In this document: positions 1-11,800 of the stretch, in pieces
How the letters are laid out: each line of letters begins with the position of its first letter
How positions within the stretch are numbered: position 1 is the first letter of the stretch
NCBI GenBank assembly: GCA_030407315.1
Contig: JALQPE010000176.1
Coordinates: 62,001-126,000, forward strand
DNA: 64,000 nucleotides
Source: Asparagopsis taxiformis
Lineage: Eukaryota > Rhodophyta > Florideophyceae > Bonnemaisoniales > Bonnemaisoniaceae
Direction: 5' to 3'
The notes under the pieces: generated by a model
Databases searched by the model: none
Seen by the model: the letters and a program-made list of their open reading frames with translations, nothing else
What the model was told of the DNA's origin: nothing
Made by a program: the position numbers and the translations under genes

Positions 1-656
1 TCATTCATTGCTCTTGAAATATCCGGAAGAGGTTGAGGACGAACGACTTCTATCTTGCCAGTTGGACGGACCTTCGAAACAAATCGACCTTCAATTCACT
101 GGGATGAGCAATATCTTTACATCCTTTGATCTGTAATACCATTGGATTCCAAAGACTCTGGTCAAACCCATTTTTCATTGTTTTGTTCGTTCTTTTGATA
201 TCATCGTTGCGCGACAATACAGGTATATATTCAAACTTCAATTGGGTAAAAGCCTACTGCTTAGCTGTCTGCAATTCACCAGGTCAACCATTCCATACTC
301 GCATAATTCTCTAGATCTGTAGCCAGGAGGGCGGCATCGGATTGAAAGACATTCCCCATCGTCCTGACACACGAACTTCAGTTGGTAGAAACACCACAGC
401 ATACTGTAATTGTCCAGCTCGACATAGCCATGTCGTCGCCAGCAATACATATTTACTACCATTCATGAATTACCTATACGCTTTGAAACGACCAACACCT
501 TCCTTTTATGACATTGCCCAAACAAGCGCAGTTGATGCAACAATTCTATTATTGACGCCAAAGCACTCAATTTGCCCCTCCCCCAACCTGACTGAATTTC
601 TTATAAGCACAACAATCTACACGATGAAATTCAGTCAACTTACGTATGAACATATC
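1..656. other. Left edge, no supported gene
   Basis: I see only short open stretches here. On the minus strand, codons near 50-241 and 238-462 look mildly coding and could be exons of a gene running off the left edge, but I could not join them with good splice sites and recognise no domain. The last bases flank the TMEM18 stop codon. Confidence 0.4.
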
Positions 657-1251
657 CTAATCATCTTTCTTGGACTCTGAACCCTGGTCGCGTTCACTCT
701 GTTCCCGGCGCTTTTGAATCATCTCCCGCCTCTTCCTCCTCCCGTACAACTTCATCACTCGCAGGCCCATGTTCAGCTACCGATCGCACGCGGCACGGAA
801 AAAAGTTAGATACACAATGCAGCCGATCGGGAAGCCAACCATACGGAACGAATCAACATACCACAATAAAATTAGCTTGGATTACGAAAGGACCCGATAG
901 AAACGTAAGCATGAAAAGGCCGTTGGTATCGAAATAATTCTGCTTGGCGAATCGATGCCAATGAGTTCGTCCAAGTTGATTCAGTTTCTCGGCGGCCAGC
1001 GCCAAAGCAGTGATACATACGAGGATGAAAAATTGCACAATGTCATTCTTCTTCGTTTTGTACACGACTGTGAACAACAATATTTGCAGTACAACAAGGG
1101 CGATTATGAATGGCTCCTTCCATCTGACAGAGTCCACAAAGTCGGACAATTTGTCGACGGCGACTGCTCGTTGCGTTAGTTGCAGAATCTTTTCTGCACT
1201 GGCATAGAGAAGTTCAACAGGACCAGCTGTTGACGCGTCTGAAAAATTCAT
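657..1251 (-). CDS. TMEM18: TMEM18-like nuclear-envelope membrane protein
   Basis: Small multi-pass membrane protein of the TMEM18 family, known from the nuclear envelope of animals and plants; its molecular role is not settled. Exon 1 is 862-1251 (130 residues), exon 2 is 657-776 (39 residues), giving 169 residues; the animal protein is about 140. The 85-nt intron 777-861 has a GTATGTTG donor and a GGTAG acceptor and is phase 0. It is needed because the reading frame stops three codons after the donor, while exon 2 supplies the expected basic tail (LYGRRKRREMIQKRREQ). Hallmarks seen are LALAAEKLNQLGRTHW and KQNYFDTNGLFM, the most conserved TMEM18 block, between hydrophobic segments near residues 48-66 and 72-87, with a third at about 110-130. 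The start is the only ATG consistent with the family N-terminus. Confidence 0.85.
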
Positions 1252-1616
1252 GTTGGAGGTGGGAGAAACAATGAGTGCTACCGAGCGCTGGGTGTTGACT
1301 CGGGGGAAGGTGACATATGTTTCGATGTCCTACGCTCGCATCATATGATTTTGGGCTGACAGCAATTGTGTTGAAAATGATCATAGATAGCGTACTGTAA
1401 TATCGGGTCGCGATTCCCTGTTCCAATCACGATGACTCATTGGCAAGATGATGTTCGGACCTCAGATTGGCCTTGCTCAACTATCCAACACATAAATGAA
1501 GGGTTTCGCGATAAAACATGAAAGCATCAACAATGTGTCCGTCTTCATGACTGCTATGTCGAAAAACCTCTAAGACATCTACATACCAGGCTTTACTGAA
1601 AAACTGCACTCGTCAC
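1252..1616. other. Spacer between TMEM18 and the kinase gene
   Basis: A 365-bp spacer between two minus-strand genes. It should hold the TMEM18 promoter and the kinase 3' end. No gene or clear motif is seen. Confidence 0.6.
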
Positions 1617-4600
1617 CTAGTTGTGCACACGCGTTTCTGCCCCAACCCTTTCAACGAAAAGGGTTCGAACCTTTTGGAAGAATTCATAGAACTCCTTTCC
1701 GTCTATGTGTGACCTATCTTTCCGCCCTTTCTTGAATTGAACTGTAGATAAGTTCTTCTCTTGGTGACATGTAATGCTGATCATCAATAACTTTCCTTGC
1801 TTCAGCGGCACCTCACATTTCATTTTACTCTCCCCCCGTTTCATCAACACGTTGCAGTTCATTGTTGTTGCCAATATCCTTCCAATTTCGAGCAGGCAAC
1901 GTTCGGGAGGAAGGTCAGAATCAAAACTTGTCGCTGCAGAGCTCTTTCGACGGTTGAACATTCCTAAACCAAACATCCCGCGAGTTGCATGTTCATCTCG
2001 AGATGGCGATCGCACCTGACGTCGCTGTGGATTTCCTGAGCTTGACCCATTTGATGCACCAGATGCTGCGGAGTTGACCCGGCCAGAATCGCGAGTAGCA
2101 CCAACACTTTTTGGTTGAATTCCAACATCCGGTGCTTCAACTGAACTTGCCCTCTTCGCTTGCGACGCTCGTTCTACTTCCCTGGCCGGTTTCTGAGGTA
2201 ATCGCCCACCCCGTTGAACAGCTGCATTAGTCTCTTCAACTCTCTTCAAGCTCGCATCGACAATGTCCGCATCAACGCTAGTAGCTGCACCAGTAACAGA
2301 ATCCCGTGGGGGCGGATACGACGGAGGAGCGCCGGGGCGGAAAGGATCTATTACTGTTGATGGAGTCACCGCTAGTCTGGGGGGACTAATTGTAGCAACA
2401 ACAGGAGGATCGTATTGAGGTGGAGGCGGAGGGGGTGGTGACACTGCTGAGAGGGGAGCCGGTCTGGGCGGTGCTGGCATAGGAGGCGCAGGCGGGGGCA
2501 CTGTGGAAGTCGATACGCCCACAGCACGATCCCAAGGTGCTGACGCGACAACATTGGGTTTTGCCGTTCTTGGAGGAGGAGGAGGTGGTGGTGGTGGTGT
2601 TCGCATCTGCTCCGAAATGAAATCCATAGGTGGTCGTGGAGGTGGTGGTGGTGGCGGCGGTGGAGGTGGCGCTGCTGAGGCTGTACCAAGACTACGTTGA
2701 AGAGCTTCAATCGCGGACTGGGTACTAGCTGACGCCGTGATGTCATCCTTATCAATACCATTCAGAGCATGAGTCGTTGCGTTAGAAATTTCCACTGTAA
2801 TAGTCTTCTTTCCACTGCCACTTCTCACTACATCCTCGTTGGTATCATAGACAACTTCAGGTGTAGTAGGCTCTGTACCGACATCAGATGAACCAAGTCC
2901 AACATCGGCAACTTCCTCCATTTCTTCTACCTGCTTTGGTTCGAGTTTCTGCAGTAGAGATTGGATACTTTGAATATCATCCAGGGATAATGGGGACGCT
3001 TCATCATCGTCCAATATAACTTCACCACCTTTCGAAATGTTAGCACTGGCACGCCTGTTATCCCAAAAGTCTAGCAGTCGACTAAACGCCTCCAATTCCA
3101 GTTCTGTCACCTGCGGAGACTCCTCATCAGAATCACTCTCGTCATCCATCTCCTGTGTCAGGATGATGCCCCATGCACCAGTTACTGCTTTCGCTCGTGC
3201 AAAAAATTCAGACTTGTCACTTCCCGGCTTGACATTTTCATCATCTGCAGATGCTAAACTCATCTGACTTCCCTTATTTGAATTGAAGCTTGGAGATGCG
3301 GTGATACCAATATTATTACCAAGCTTGAAGATTCGCCGGTACCTCGCGACAGCTGCAGCTAACCTTTTCTTGAGAGGAACAGCTAAACTTTCATCTTCTT
3401 CAAGAATCGTTATACCCGGACTGTGAGAGGCAGCAATTGCATTATTTGGAGCCGTCTCAATCTCTGGACGTATGACACGCTCAATCGGAACAGGTGCTTC
3501 AGATGGAGTATCCGATTCCATGGCGGCAGTCGACAAGACATGCTCAACAGCACTAGCCACAGCCAATGGCGCGGAGATCCGACCCTCACCATTGCGGCCT
3601 GTAGGCGGGACTGAAGACTCATTTCCACCCATATCATCATCTGCCCCTGCCGATGGGTACCCTGCAACTCGAGGCATCTCCTGTCTATCCCCAAACTTCT
3701 GCGCAAGCGGAGATATTGGCTTGGACCCCAGCGGGGGTGTGTCTTCGGCAAGTTTGGAGGATGCCACACGAGAGAGCTCAGTATCCGGCAATGGAGGTGG
3801 CACCTCAGGATGCTTGCTGTACATCATTCGTCTTTGTTCGACTAACGAGAGTGGTCTCTTCGCTTCCTCTGTATTCTTCGGATTTTCGGCCCCTTCTTCT
3901 TCCTTCAAAGCTGGAGCGGCTGGCTCCTCTGTCTTTTTCTCTTCGGCTGATGTCTTCTGCCACGAATCATCACTATGCTTTTGCCATGAATCATCTCCAT
4001 GAGCAAGAGCTGAAGGGGTAGTTACCGGAGCAATGGCTGCGGTCGCGTATGACGGCGGTGGAGTTGGGCCTGCAACTGTCCATTTCGATTTGCTTGCTCT
4101 TTGTGGAGAGATATTTCCAGGTTTACCGATAGGACCTTTGCCGTCAATAACAGGCGGGCTCGGAGGTACAACAGGAGACGGGCGAGATTTCTCGGGGTGG
4201 GCTTCCGGAATCGGCAGCAAAGAGGGAATATGGCCCCGGCTTGGCGCACCATAACTTGGCGGAGGCGGTACGGTTCCACTACCCTTTTTAGGACTGTGAC
4301 CATTTTGCACCGATGATGGATAGGTGTGACCCTCTGAGCGCTCTTGGGTCTGGACGGGAGCGGGGAAGGACGGAGGAGCAGGTGGGTGCGAAGTGGCGGG
4401 TGCATCTGAAATCGTAGGATACGCCGGAATCGAGTTGCTTCCAGCCGAAATCGGCGCAGAGTTTCCAGAGTCACCGCTCGCTACAGATCCCATATCATTT
4501 GGATGCGAATCGCGAGAATCCCTACTCTTTCTCCGCACAACAGTAGTTCCCGGATATGGTGGTACCGGGCGCGTGGATCCTGCTCCCGAATGCAGGCTAG

Positions 4601-5954
4601 AGGGATGTGATGGCGGTGCTTGCATGAGCGGGGAAGGGGGTACCGGTGGAGGAACAGGCGGGAGAGGAGGGATGGGCGACGTTGAAATCGAAGACGGACG
4701 GCCTTTGGCAGGGGATCGTGGGGGTTGCGCTACAGGCGGCGGTGGGGGAGGGCGATGAGCAGATGGAATCTGGCGAGAGGTATCCATGGGGGGTGGGGCA
4801 GCAGGTAGAGCGGAAGACAGAGACTTGGGCTGACTAGAGTCATTACCATGGCCAGCTTCTGCAATCGTAAGTTCCCGAGATCTTGGACCATGATCAATGC
4901 TACGACTGCGATTATGAGTCCGTCTTCTTCTTCTGGAAGGAGGACTGGGACCGGACCTGGCAACCGCATCGTCACCTTCGTAGTCCACGGCGAACCATGG
5001 ATGCTTTTTAACCTCTGCGAGAGTGTAGCGCTTCTCGGGCTCCTTGTGGAGAAGGCGGAGGACAAGGTCTTTCGCGTCGGGCGGGAACCTCTTTGGAAAC
5101 TTGACATCATCACGCTGAATCATTCGATAAAGTGTTTTTGTATTTTCATCGTAGAAAGGAAGGAAACCAGCCAAGAGAGCAAAAAGAATGATACCGCAGG
5201 ACCAAGCATCGACTTTGGTGCCATTGTAGCCCTGTTTATGGCGCGCAATAATTTCCGGAGCGCAGTAGTTGGGGCTGCCACACTGTGTGTGCAGAAGCTC
5301 CTCTGTTGTGGAAGCACCTTTCATGGCGGAAAGTCCAAAATCGGTGATCTTGAGTTCGCCAGTGGTCTCATCAATGAGCAAGTTTTCGGGCTTCAGATCG
5401 CGATGGCAAACACCTCGGCGATGACAGTACTCAATACCATCAGCAAGCTGTTGAAAATAGCGACGTGCAATCGACTCTTCTAATTTACCCTCGTTGAGGA
5501 TCTTCGTAAATAGCTCGCCGCCAGTGACAAGATCCATAACAATGTAGAGTTTGCTTTGGCTGGTCAAGACCTGGCGTAGATTTACAATATTACGATGTTT
5601 GAGTGCTTTCATGATAGCGATCTCACGACGGACATTCATGGTCATCTCTTGTGCTTTAATGTCGCTCTTGTCCATGATCTTGACAGCGACCTGCTCGCCC
5701 GACTCTTCATGAACGCCAAGTTTGACCCTGGGAGAAAGGGAAGAGCAATCGGTGGAGCGGATGTGGAAAACGAAACGGTCAGATAGGGCGGGCGGATGAG
5801 CGAGGGCGCGCGCGGAAGGGAGGGCGGGGGAGCAACGTCGGTGGGCAGCAGATGCAGGCGCGCGAGATAGATCGAAGGAGCGGACAACTTACTTGCCAAA
5901 GGCGCCCTCACCGAGCGTCTCGAAGAGGAGGTATTTGCCCACGCGACTGGCCAT
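1617..5954 (-). CDS. CIPK/SnRK3-like Ser/Thr kinase with proline-rich linker and KA1-like C-terminus
   Basis: CAMK-group protein kinase of 1390 residues. Exon 1 (5893-5954) encodes MASRVGKYLLFETLGEGAFG. A 165-nt intron (5728-5892; GTAAGTTG donor, CTCCCAG acceptor) interrupts the glycine-loop Lys codon, and exon 2 (1617-5727) supplies the rest. The kinase domain covers about residues 8-265: VAVKIMDK, HRDLKPENLL, DFGLSAM, activation segment HTQCGSPNYCAPEII, and WSCGIILFALLAGFLPF. The activation loop and the GFLPF block are closest to plant SnRK3/CIPK kinases. No NAF motif for CBL binding is visible. About 1000 low-complexity residues follow, rich in Pro, Ser and acidic residues, with formin-like runs of up to 11 prolines. 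The last 90 residues (from about 1295, starting ERCLLEIGRILATT) resemble the KA1 membrane/autoinhibition fold of MARK, AMPK and CIPK kinases. The domain order is seen; CIPK kinship is inferred. Confidence 0.88.
2405..2680. repeat. Proline-codon low-complexity tract inside the kinase gene
   Basis: On the plus strand this reads as several runs of GGA/GGT triplets, the longest near 2571-2600 and 2630-2675. On the coding strand they are proline runs of up to 11 codons. Similar, weaker runs lie at 4600-4770. Such runs change length easily and are candidate SH3/WW/profilin ligands. Confidence 0.8.
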
Positions 5955-6759
5955 GGTGCGCGCGGGAGGAGCAGAAGGTTGCGAGCAGAAGGAGAGCGCG
6001 GAGCGGTGAGAGGGGAAGCAAACGGCGGTGGAGGCAAGTGCGGATAGATGGTGATGTAGGGGAAGGGTGTAGACGAAACGGGAGGAAGCGACGAAAAAAG
6101 AATTTGCAGACGGTTACAGATGTAGGACGTATGGCAAGATACTGGTGCAGTGCCGACGAAGGCAAAAACAAACAAGTGCAATTAGGAGGTGATACAGTGG
6201 GTAGTAGTTGTAGATGGACTTGGGCGAGCGAGCAATGGTGAGTGGTAAAATCAAACACAAGTATGGCGAAAGGCAGCCCCGACGGACCGCCACATGGCAG
6301 ACTTTGTGCTGGTTGCGCTGAATTGGCGGCCCGATCATCGTGTGTAAGTAGCTGGGTCCACACGGTCCGCATTTCGCTGCACGCGCGTAGTTGGCAGTCA
6401 CTGCCGTGGGCCCGTCCAGACCATTTGCATTTTGCTTGCTCATATCATCAACAGACAAGTGTTCCATCACAGTTGGATGTCGAATCAGCTTGTTTTTAAA
6501 TTCGTTTATTGGTGCATGTTCTGTAAGGAACATCTGGCTTACACAAACATGCATACAGTGCGCCCTGTTGGTTGCTTGGCAGTGACAATTCAGACGCTGC
6601 ACAATGCGAGAAATGCCGCTCTCCCGCGTCCTCCACGTTGAGCGAATCAAGTTTGACCGCCTCACGACGTCATGCTTCCATAACATTACTCTCGCTGTTC
6701 GCCTTTACCATTGTTGTTACCATTCGTTACTACATTCTATCAGCTCATTCGTTGCCGCC
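5955..6759. other. Spacer holding the kinase promoter
   Basis: An 805-bp gap between the kinase start and the ADF 3' end, both minus-strand. The part next to the kinase is GA-rich on the plus strand. The open frames here are short and overlap on both strands, so I do not support a gene. Confidence 0.5.
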
Positions 6760-7200
6760 TCAATACCCAGCCGTGTGAGCGCGTAGTTGTTTAGCAATGC
6801 TGTCATATTCCAGTTCATTGTTGTCGGTGCACTGCAGCTGACGCTGAACTCCTTTCAATACCTGCACCACGCCCTCTTGGCTCGCAGCGTAGATCATTTT
6901 AGACCGAATGTTAGAATATTCAGGCGACCACAGTATAAATACTACGCGTGTTTTCGTCGCCCCCTGATGTTCATAAGAAAAATCATATACCACGTAGCGG
7001 CAGTCGTTCTCTGGCAACTCCGCACTCATTTCATCCCAATCCTGCTTCGCTGACGCGCTTGCAGGCTGAAATGTCTTCTCTAAATTCACTTCCGTCATAG
7101 CTTCATTGATCTTCAACACGGCACATCGAAAGGCACGATTCTTCACAATGCTCTCAAAAGTCTGCACAACTTTGGCATCGACTTGCACTCCTGAAGCCAT
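6760..7200 (-). CDS. ADF: Actin-depolymerising factor / cofilin
   Basis: Single ADF-homology domain protein of 146 residues, the usual family length. Cofilins bind G- and F-actin in the cytosol and sever or depolymerise filaments. The start MASGVQVD fits the family (Ser at position 3 is the regulatory phosphosite in plants and animals). The next blocks are typical: CRYVVYDFSYE in the central strands, VVFILWSPEYSNIRSKMIYA containing the W-x-P and K-M-x-Y-A core of the long actin-binding helix, and a LQCTDNNELEYDSI tail. The frame is open upstream, but the extra 24 codons lack cofilin similarity, so I use ATG 7200. An actin gene lies 14 kb away on the same strand. Confidence 0.9.
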   Translation of the reverse strand: MASGVQVDAKVVQTFESIVKNRAFRCAVLKINEAMTEVNLEKTFQPASASAKQDWDEMSAELPENDCRYVVYDFSYEHQGATKTRVVFILWSPEYSNIRSKMIYAASQEGVVQVLKGVQRQLQCTDNNELEYDSIAKQLRAHTAGY

Positions 7201-7595
7201 TCTCAATGATAGATAGATTGATGGAGCGATGGCTTTGACGATCGAGTTGGGCACACTAGTGTTGGCATGCACGACTGCTTAAATAGCAAAAGTTGGGCGA
7301 CTAGTAACGCAGCGATGAGCAACGCAACCGCTAGGTACTTTACACAAACGTGCTGCGGACATGCAATTCACAATCAGCGCAATACCACTTGTGCACATAC
7401 CAACGGGCCATGAAACAATCTGCATCGATCGGTCGATTTCAGCACCTGTTGAACATTTTAGAACAAAGTGCGTCAAGTTTGGCTTCCGTTTGCCTCCAGC
7501 ACAAGTAAACTCGACTGGGCCCTCCCCTGCCACCAAAGATTTTTCCGACCAACCACAAATAATGTCGCAGCACAAATGCAATTACATGTTTACCA
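7201..7595. other. Spacer with ADF promoter
   Basis: A 395-bp gap between two minus-strand genes; it should include the ADF promoter and the 3' end of the GARS-N-like gene. No other feature is seen. Confidence 0.5.
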
Positions 7596-8348
7596 CTATT
7601 CAACTAACTGCTCGGCAGTCGCCCCCTCATCATCTTCCTCCACCAGTGCAGCAAGACATTCCGCAACATCGAGTTGTCCGTCCGCAATGGCGGCAGTAAC
7701 ATCATGTGGAAACACAGTAATTCCCGCAATAGCAAGCGCCGTCTCCGATTCTTTACCAATACAATTTCCGCGATCCGGTCCAACAAACACCGCATCTGCG
7801 ACAGCCCACTTTGCAAATCGCACGACTTCCTCCTCATCAAAATATGCCGAAACGGTTGCACTGCGTCCATACTTGCTCATTTCAATCACACACACGCGTT
7901 CATCGTCCGGACAATAGTATAACCCCGTCATTATTCCACTAGCACGCAGTTTTTGAATGGCCAGCAATTCGCGTGGCCCGGAGCCTACCAGGACAGCACG
8001 GAACATCGGTTGGCCCTTTTCATTACGCGGTCGCTTCATATAGTCCTGCACCTCGCGTCCGTCGTCACCAAAGTAGTCGCGCATAGCGTTCATAAGCGTT
8101 GAGTTGAGTGCAGGCGATTCCTTGATGGTTTCACCAATGCTGTAGGCTGATTGCACGTCACGCACTGGCGGCGGGTTTGGAACTGGTTTGGGTTCATCTT
8201 GCTCGGATGATTCTTTGGCTGGTGATTTGCTGCGACGCGCTAAGCAAATTGGCGATAGTGAATGGGGCTTGTTGCGGACAGGGGATGGTAACCAATTATT
8301 GTTGGTACTAAAGGTAGATGGGATGAAAGTGGAAGAGTGACGCATCAT
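7596..8348 (-). CDS. Stand-alone GARS (PurD) N-domain-like protein, probably organelle-targeted
   Basis: Protein of 250 residues. From about residue 108 it follows the N-terminal (pre-ATP-grasp) domain of phosphoribosylamine-glycine ligase: an opening strand and glycine turn (RAVLVGSGPRELLAIQKL), a short strand YYCPDDERVCVI, the helix VVRFAKWAV, then DAVFVGPDRGNCIG and ALAIAGITVFPHD, which match the family's VVGPE...AL..AGI.VFGP blocks. The chain ends in an acidic tail with no room for the ATP-grasp or C-terminal domains, so it cannot be a complete ligase. The first 45 residues are rich in Ser, Thr, Asn and Arg without acids, like a plastid or mitochondrial transit peptide; residues 46-80 are Pro-rich and charged. 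The function is unknown; a regulatory or ligand-binding role is possible. A truncated pseudogene is less likely because the frame is intact with its own start and stop. Confidence 0.6.
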   Translation of the reverse strand: MMRHSSTFIPSTFSTNNNWLPSPVRNKPHSLSPICLARRSKSPAKESSEQDEPKPVPNPPPVRDVQSAYSIGETIKESPALNSTLMNAMRDYFGDDGREVQDYMKRPRNEKGQPMFRAVLVGSGPRELLAIQKLRASGIMTGLYYCPDDERVCVIEMSKYGRSATVSAYFDEEEVVRFAKWAVADAVFVGPDRGNCIGKESETALAIAGITVFPHDVTAAIADGQLDVAECLAALVEEDDEGATAEQLVE

Positions 8349-8853
8349 GGTTAGTTGCGACTTAAAAAAGCCAGAGCTCGAGATGACATGATGACAAAGC
8401 GAGATATGTTACAGCTGGACGTTGTACACACGTGTCGGAGCACGAAAAGAAGAGTCCGGCACTGCAGGACCGATTGGGCCTCTATGAGGACCAATAGGAT
8501 GGCCGCTACGGCAATGGAGCGTGGCTGATTGTGTGCGGCTGGGACGCGGCGAGGCGAGCGACACATCCAGTCGATGGATCGTTAAATGTGTTTTGTGCAG
8601 CGAGCGGAGTTGTGTACACCGCAGTTCTGTCGAGTGTGAGATTTCAACTCGAAAAACGTGTCATCCCTTTTGTCGCCACTGCTCCACCTCGACGCATCTT
8701 TAGAATAATAAACCCAGCGCCAATACCAAATATGGACAAAGTACTGTCTGCTTCCGTTACACATACTTTTTGACTCATCACTTGCCCGCCCGCATACGTT
8801 CCTCATCCTGTCCACTACAACTCCATAGATGCACATCGGCTGCTAACCGCGTC
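8349..8853. promoter_or_regulatory. Divergent promoter between the GARS-N-like and BAH-like genes
   Basis: A 505-bp interval between a minus-strand and a plus-strand gene. It must hold both promoters. No TATA box or other defined element is clear enough to call. Confidence 0.5.
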
Positions 8854-11800
8854 ATGACGACATCAGCAGCTGCATACAAATGGGAGTGGATTGGCGAGGG
8901 AACCGATGATATAGAACCTGAACGTGGTCGAACGTACTACAGCAGCGTCATCGCAACCTCTACTGTTGATGGCTCCACCCGAATCTACCACGTTGGTGAC
9001 CCTGTCATCGTCGCCAGCGACAATGACGACATCTGGGTAGCCCAGGTGGTCGAGTTCTTCCACGCCAGGTCCGACGATGAAGAGCTGGCAAATATCCTTC
9101 TAACAGATATCCAGTCCCGTACTAAAGAAACAATGCGTTATAGCCTCATGCGCTGCACTTTGCGCTGGTTGTATAACAAAAAAGATGTGGACGTAGAACT
9201 GCTGCGATCAACCTCTATCGGTTCTTTCTTCAAGAAAGAACTATTCTTTTCAGATCATGTCGAATCAAGTGGCTATCATGATATACAGGTCATAGAAGGA
9301 CGGGCCTGGTTGAAAGAAACAAAACAAGACCAACTTGCTTTCCGTCAAAACCCTCACCCTGAATTCCGCTATCCGACTGATAAAACACGCATTGTCAGAG
9401 CCTTTTTCAAGTATGGAACCGCTGTCAGAAAGTTATGCCCTGGTGAATTGGAATGGCTGATACAAAATCCCACCACAGACAAAGATCTCTACAAACATTC
9501 ACGCATGTGTTTCAGGGGTGCTTTAAACCAACCTGCCCTGCTTCCTCATCAGCCATCCTTTCACAGACGATCAACTAGTACAATGCGAGAGCCCATCAAT
9601 ATGGATGCTGACGAATATGATCCACAGGATGACAGATCAAGCGGCGATGATTCCAGTTCCGGCAGAAGCTCAACCAGTGACGAATATTCGCCCAACTCTC
9701 GAAAGGGTAAAAAGCGTCGTCGCAGAAGAGTAACGGAAAACGACATGGACGACCAGGACAACACAGTTGAACAAGATCAAGACCCAGGTCCCAACTTTCC
9801 TGAATGGTCTGACTCTCCCGTACTCCCTCGCCAGTCGCTAGACGTTGCCAACAAAGAAGTTCTCAGTTTAATCAATGAGCTTCAGGATGGTATGGACATG
9901 GATATGATGAATCCGACCAATACATCAACTGACCTTAATATGGATATGGGCATACTAGTTCCAGCTTCGGCATTGGACTCAGACGAGCTGCCAGAACAGA
10001 ACAGACGACCTTCGCCTCCGCCAAATTCTTCACCCGAGCGCAAGTCTCCAGCAAAAGTCAATGAGGTTATCGATTTGGATGGAAGAGATGGTCCTGACAT
10101 TCTCACTGAGGAAAGAAAGACACGTGAGCTAGCGCGAGAGAGGCTACGTCTCAAGATAACAAACACATTGGGGACCAAACCGACGAATAGAAAGATACGT
10201 CAATTCATGCCCACAGCCCGACTGAAGAAAAAAAATATGTCTCCTCTTTCAATAGATGATTCCAAACGCCTTTCACCGCCTGTTCCGAAGCATCAGCCAA
10301 AATCTACCACATCGTCTCTACTGGAAGAGAGGCCCAAACCTACGGAGAAGAGAAGTATATTATCGGAAGCATTTGTGGAACACAAATCAGCACTTTCGGC
10401 TTCAGATGAGTTGAATGAAAGCGAGATGTTGGCAAATGTTGACACTCCTAAATTCCCACTTGGTAGTGGTAAGGCACATTCTAAGCCGATTCTGGGAAAA
10501 AGCCGTAGACTTTCAACACCACCCGTCGACAATAATGAAACTCTCTCAGAGCCAACGAAAGAAAAAAGCCGTAGGCTCTCAGAGCCAATTGGTGGCGAGA
10601 GACGAATGTTCTCAGGATCTGTTGAGGACAAAAGCCAGAAATTGTCAGAGTTTTCTGGAGGTAATAGTCACAGGCTTTCCGAACCATCTGAGGGCAAAAG
10701 CCGCAAAATTTCACAAGGGGCTGACGGCAGAAGCCCTAAACTTGCAGATTTGGCTAGTAGCCAAAGTGATCAGCTTTCGAAGGCAACTGCGACCAAAAGC
10801 CGCAGGCTTCCCGATACCACTGAAGACAAAATTCATGAGGCGTTGAAACAACCGAAGACTAAGAGCCTTTGGCATTCTGATGCGCTCCAAAAGAAACGTC
10901 AACTTTCGAGGTCTGAAGGCAAGGGCCATAAGCTTCTAGATCCACCAGAACGTGAAAGTTCGGAGTCACCGGAGCAATCTGGAGTCGAAAGCTTTGGGCT
11001 CCTGGAAGAAGGTGAGCTTGAGAACAGTGGGTCCTTGGAATCTGGTCATGAAAGGCATCGTGAACTTGTGGAAACTAGGAACAAAAGTCGCAGACTCCAA
11101 GATCCTCCCGCAAATAAGAGTCCTAGGCAACCAGAGCGGTCTGAAATCGAGAGTCCGAAGCCATTCAAATCGGTCCAAGGGAGTCGTCAACTTTCCGAGC
11201 TTGGAAAGAATATTCAAAATTCCTCAGATCCAACTGCAAGTAGAAGTCCAAGGTCACTGATTCATCCTCCGACCATAAGCTATACGCACTCGGAATCCAC
11301 TGGGGTCAAAAATAGAGAGATCTTGGAATCAAGATCCGGAAGGAATCGTCACAACATAGAATCTGGGCGTAGAAACGGCGTACTCCCAAATCCAGATGAT
11401 GACGATGTCTCAGAGCCTTTGGTACAGCCTAAAGCCAAAAGCCGTCGGCTTTCGGAACTAGTCCAAGGGGGTCGTCAACTCAAGGGACTGGAGCCTGAGG
11501 GCAAGTCCCGTAGGATTCCGGGCCCATCGGAGAACAAGAATCCTGGTCCGTCGCTGAAACATTGTATCAAGAGCCGTAGACTCTCAGATCCGGTTGAGAC
11601 CAAAAGCCAACCACTTACAGAATCGGCCCAAGGGAGTCGCCAGTATGTACAAGCTGAGGGCAAAAGCCGAAGGCTTCCTGACCCTCCTACTGATGCAAGT
11701 TCCACGCTACCGAAGCAGCCTGAGACCAAAAGTCGTAGGCTTTCGGTAGTAACTGAGGCCAAAACCATTAAACCATCGAAACCAGCCCAAAGGAAGAGCT

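Noticed and set aside
2571..2680. Plus-strand poly-glycine open frame
   Set aside because: Mirror image of the proline-codon runs in the kinase gene.
5642..6181. Open frame across the kinase 5' end on the same strand
   Set aside because: It is another frame over exon 1, the intron and the promoter; the kinase exons explain the conserved residues.
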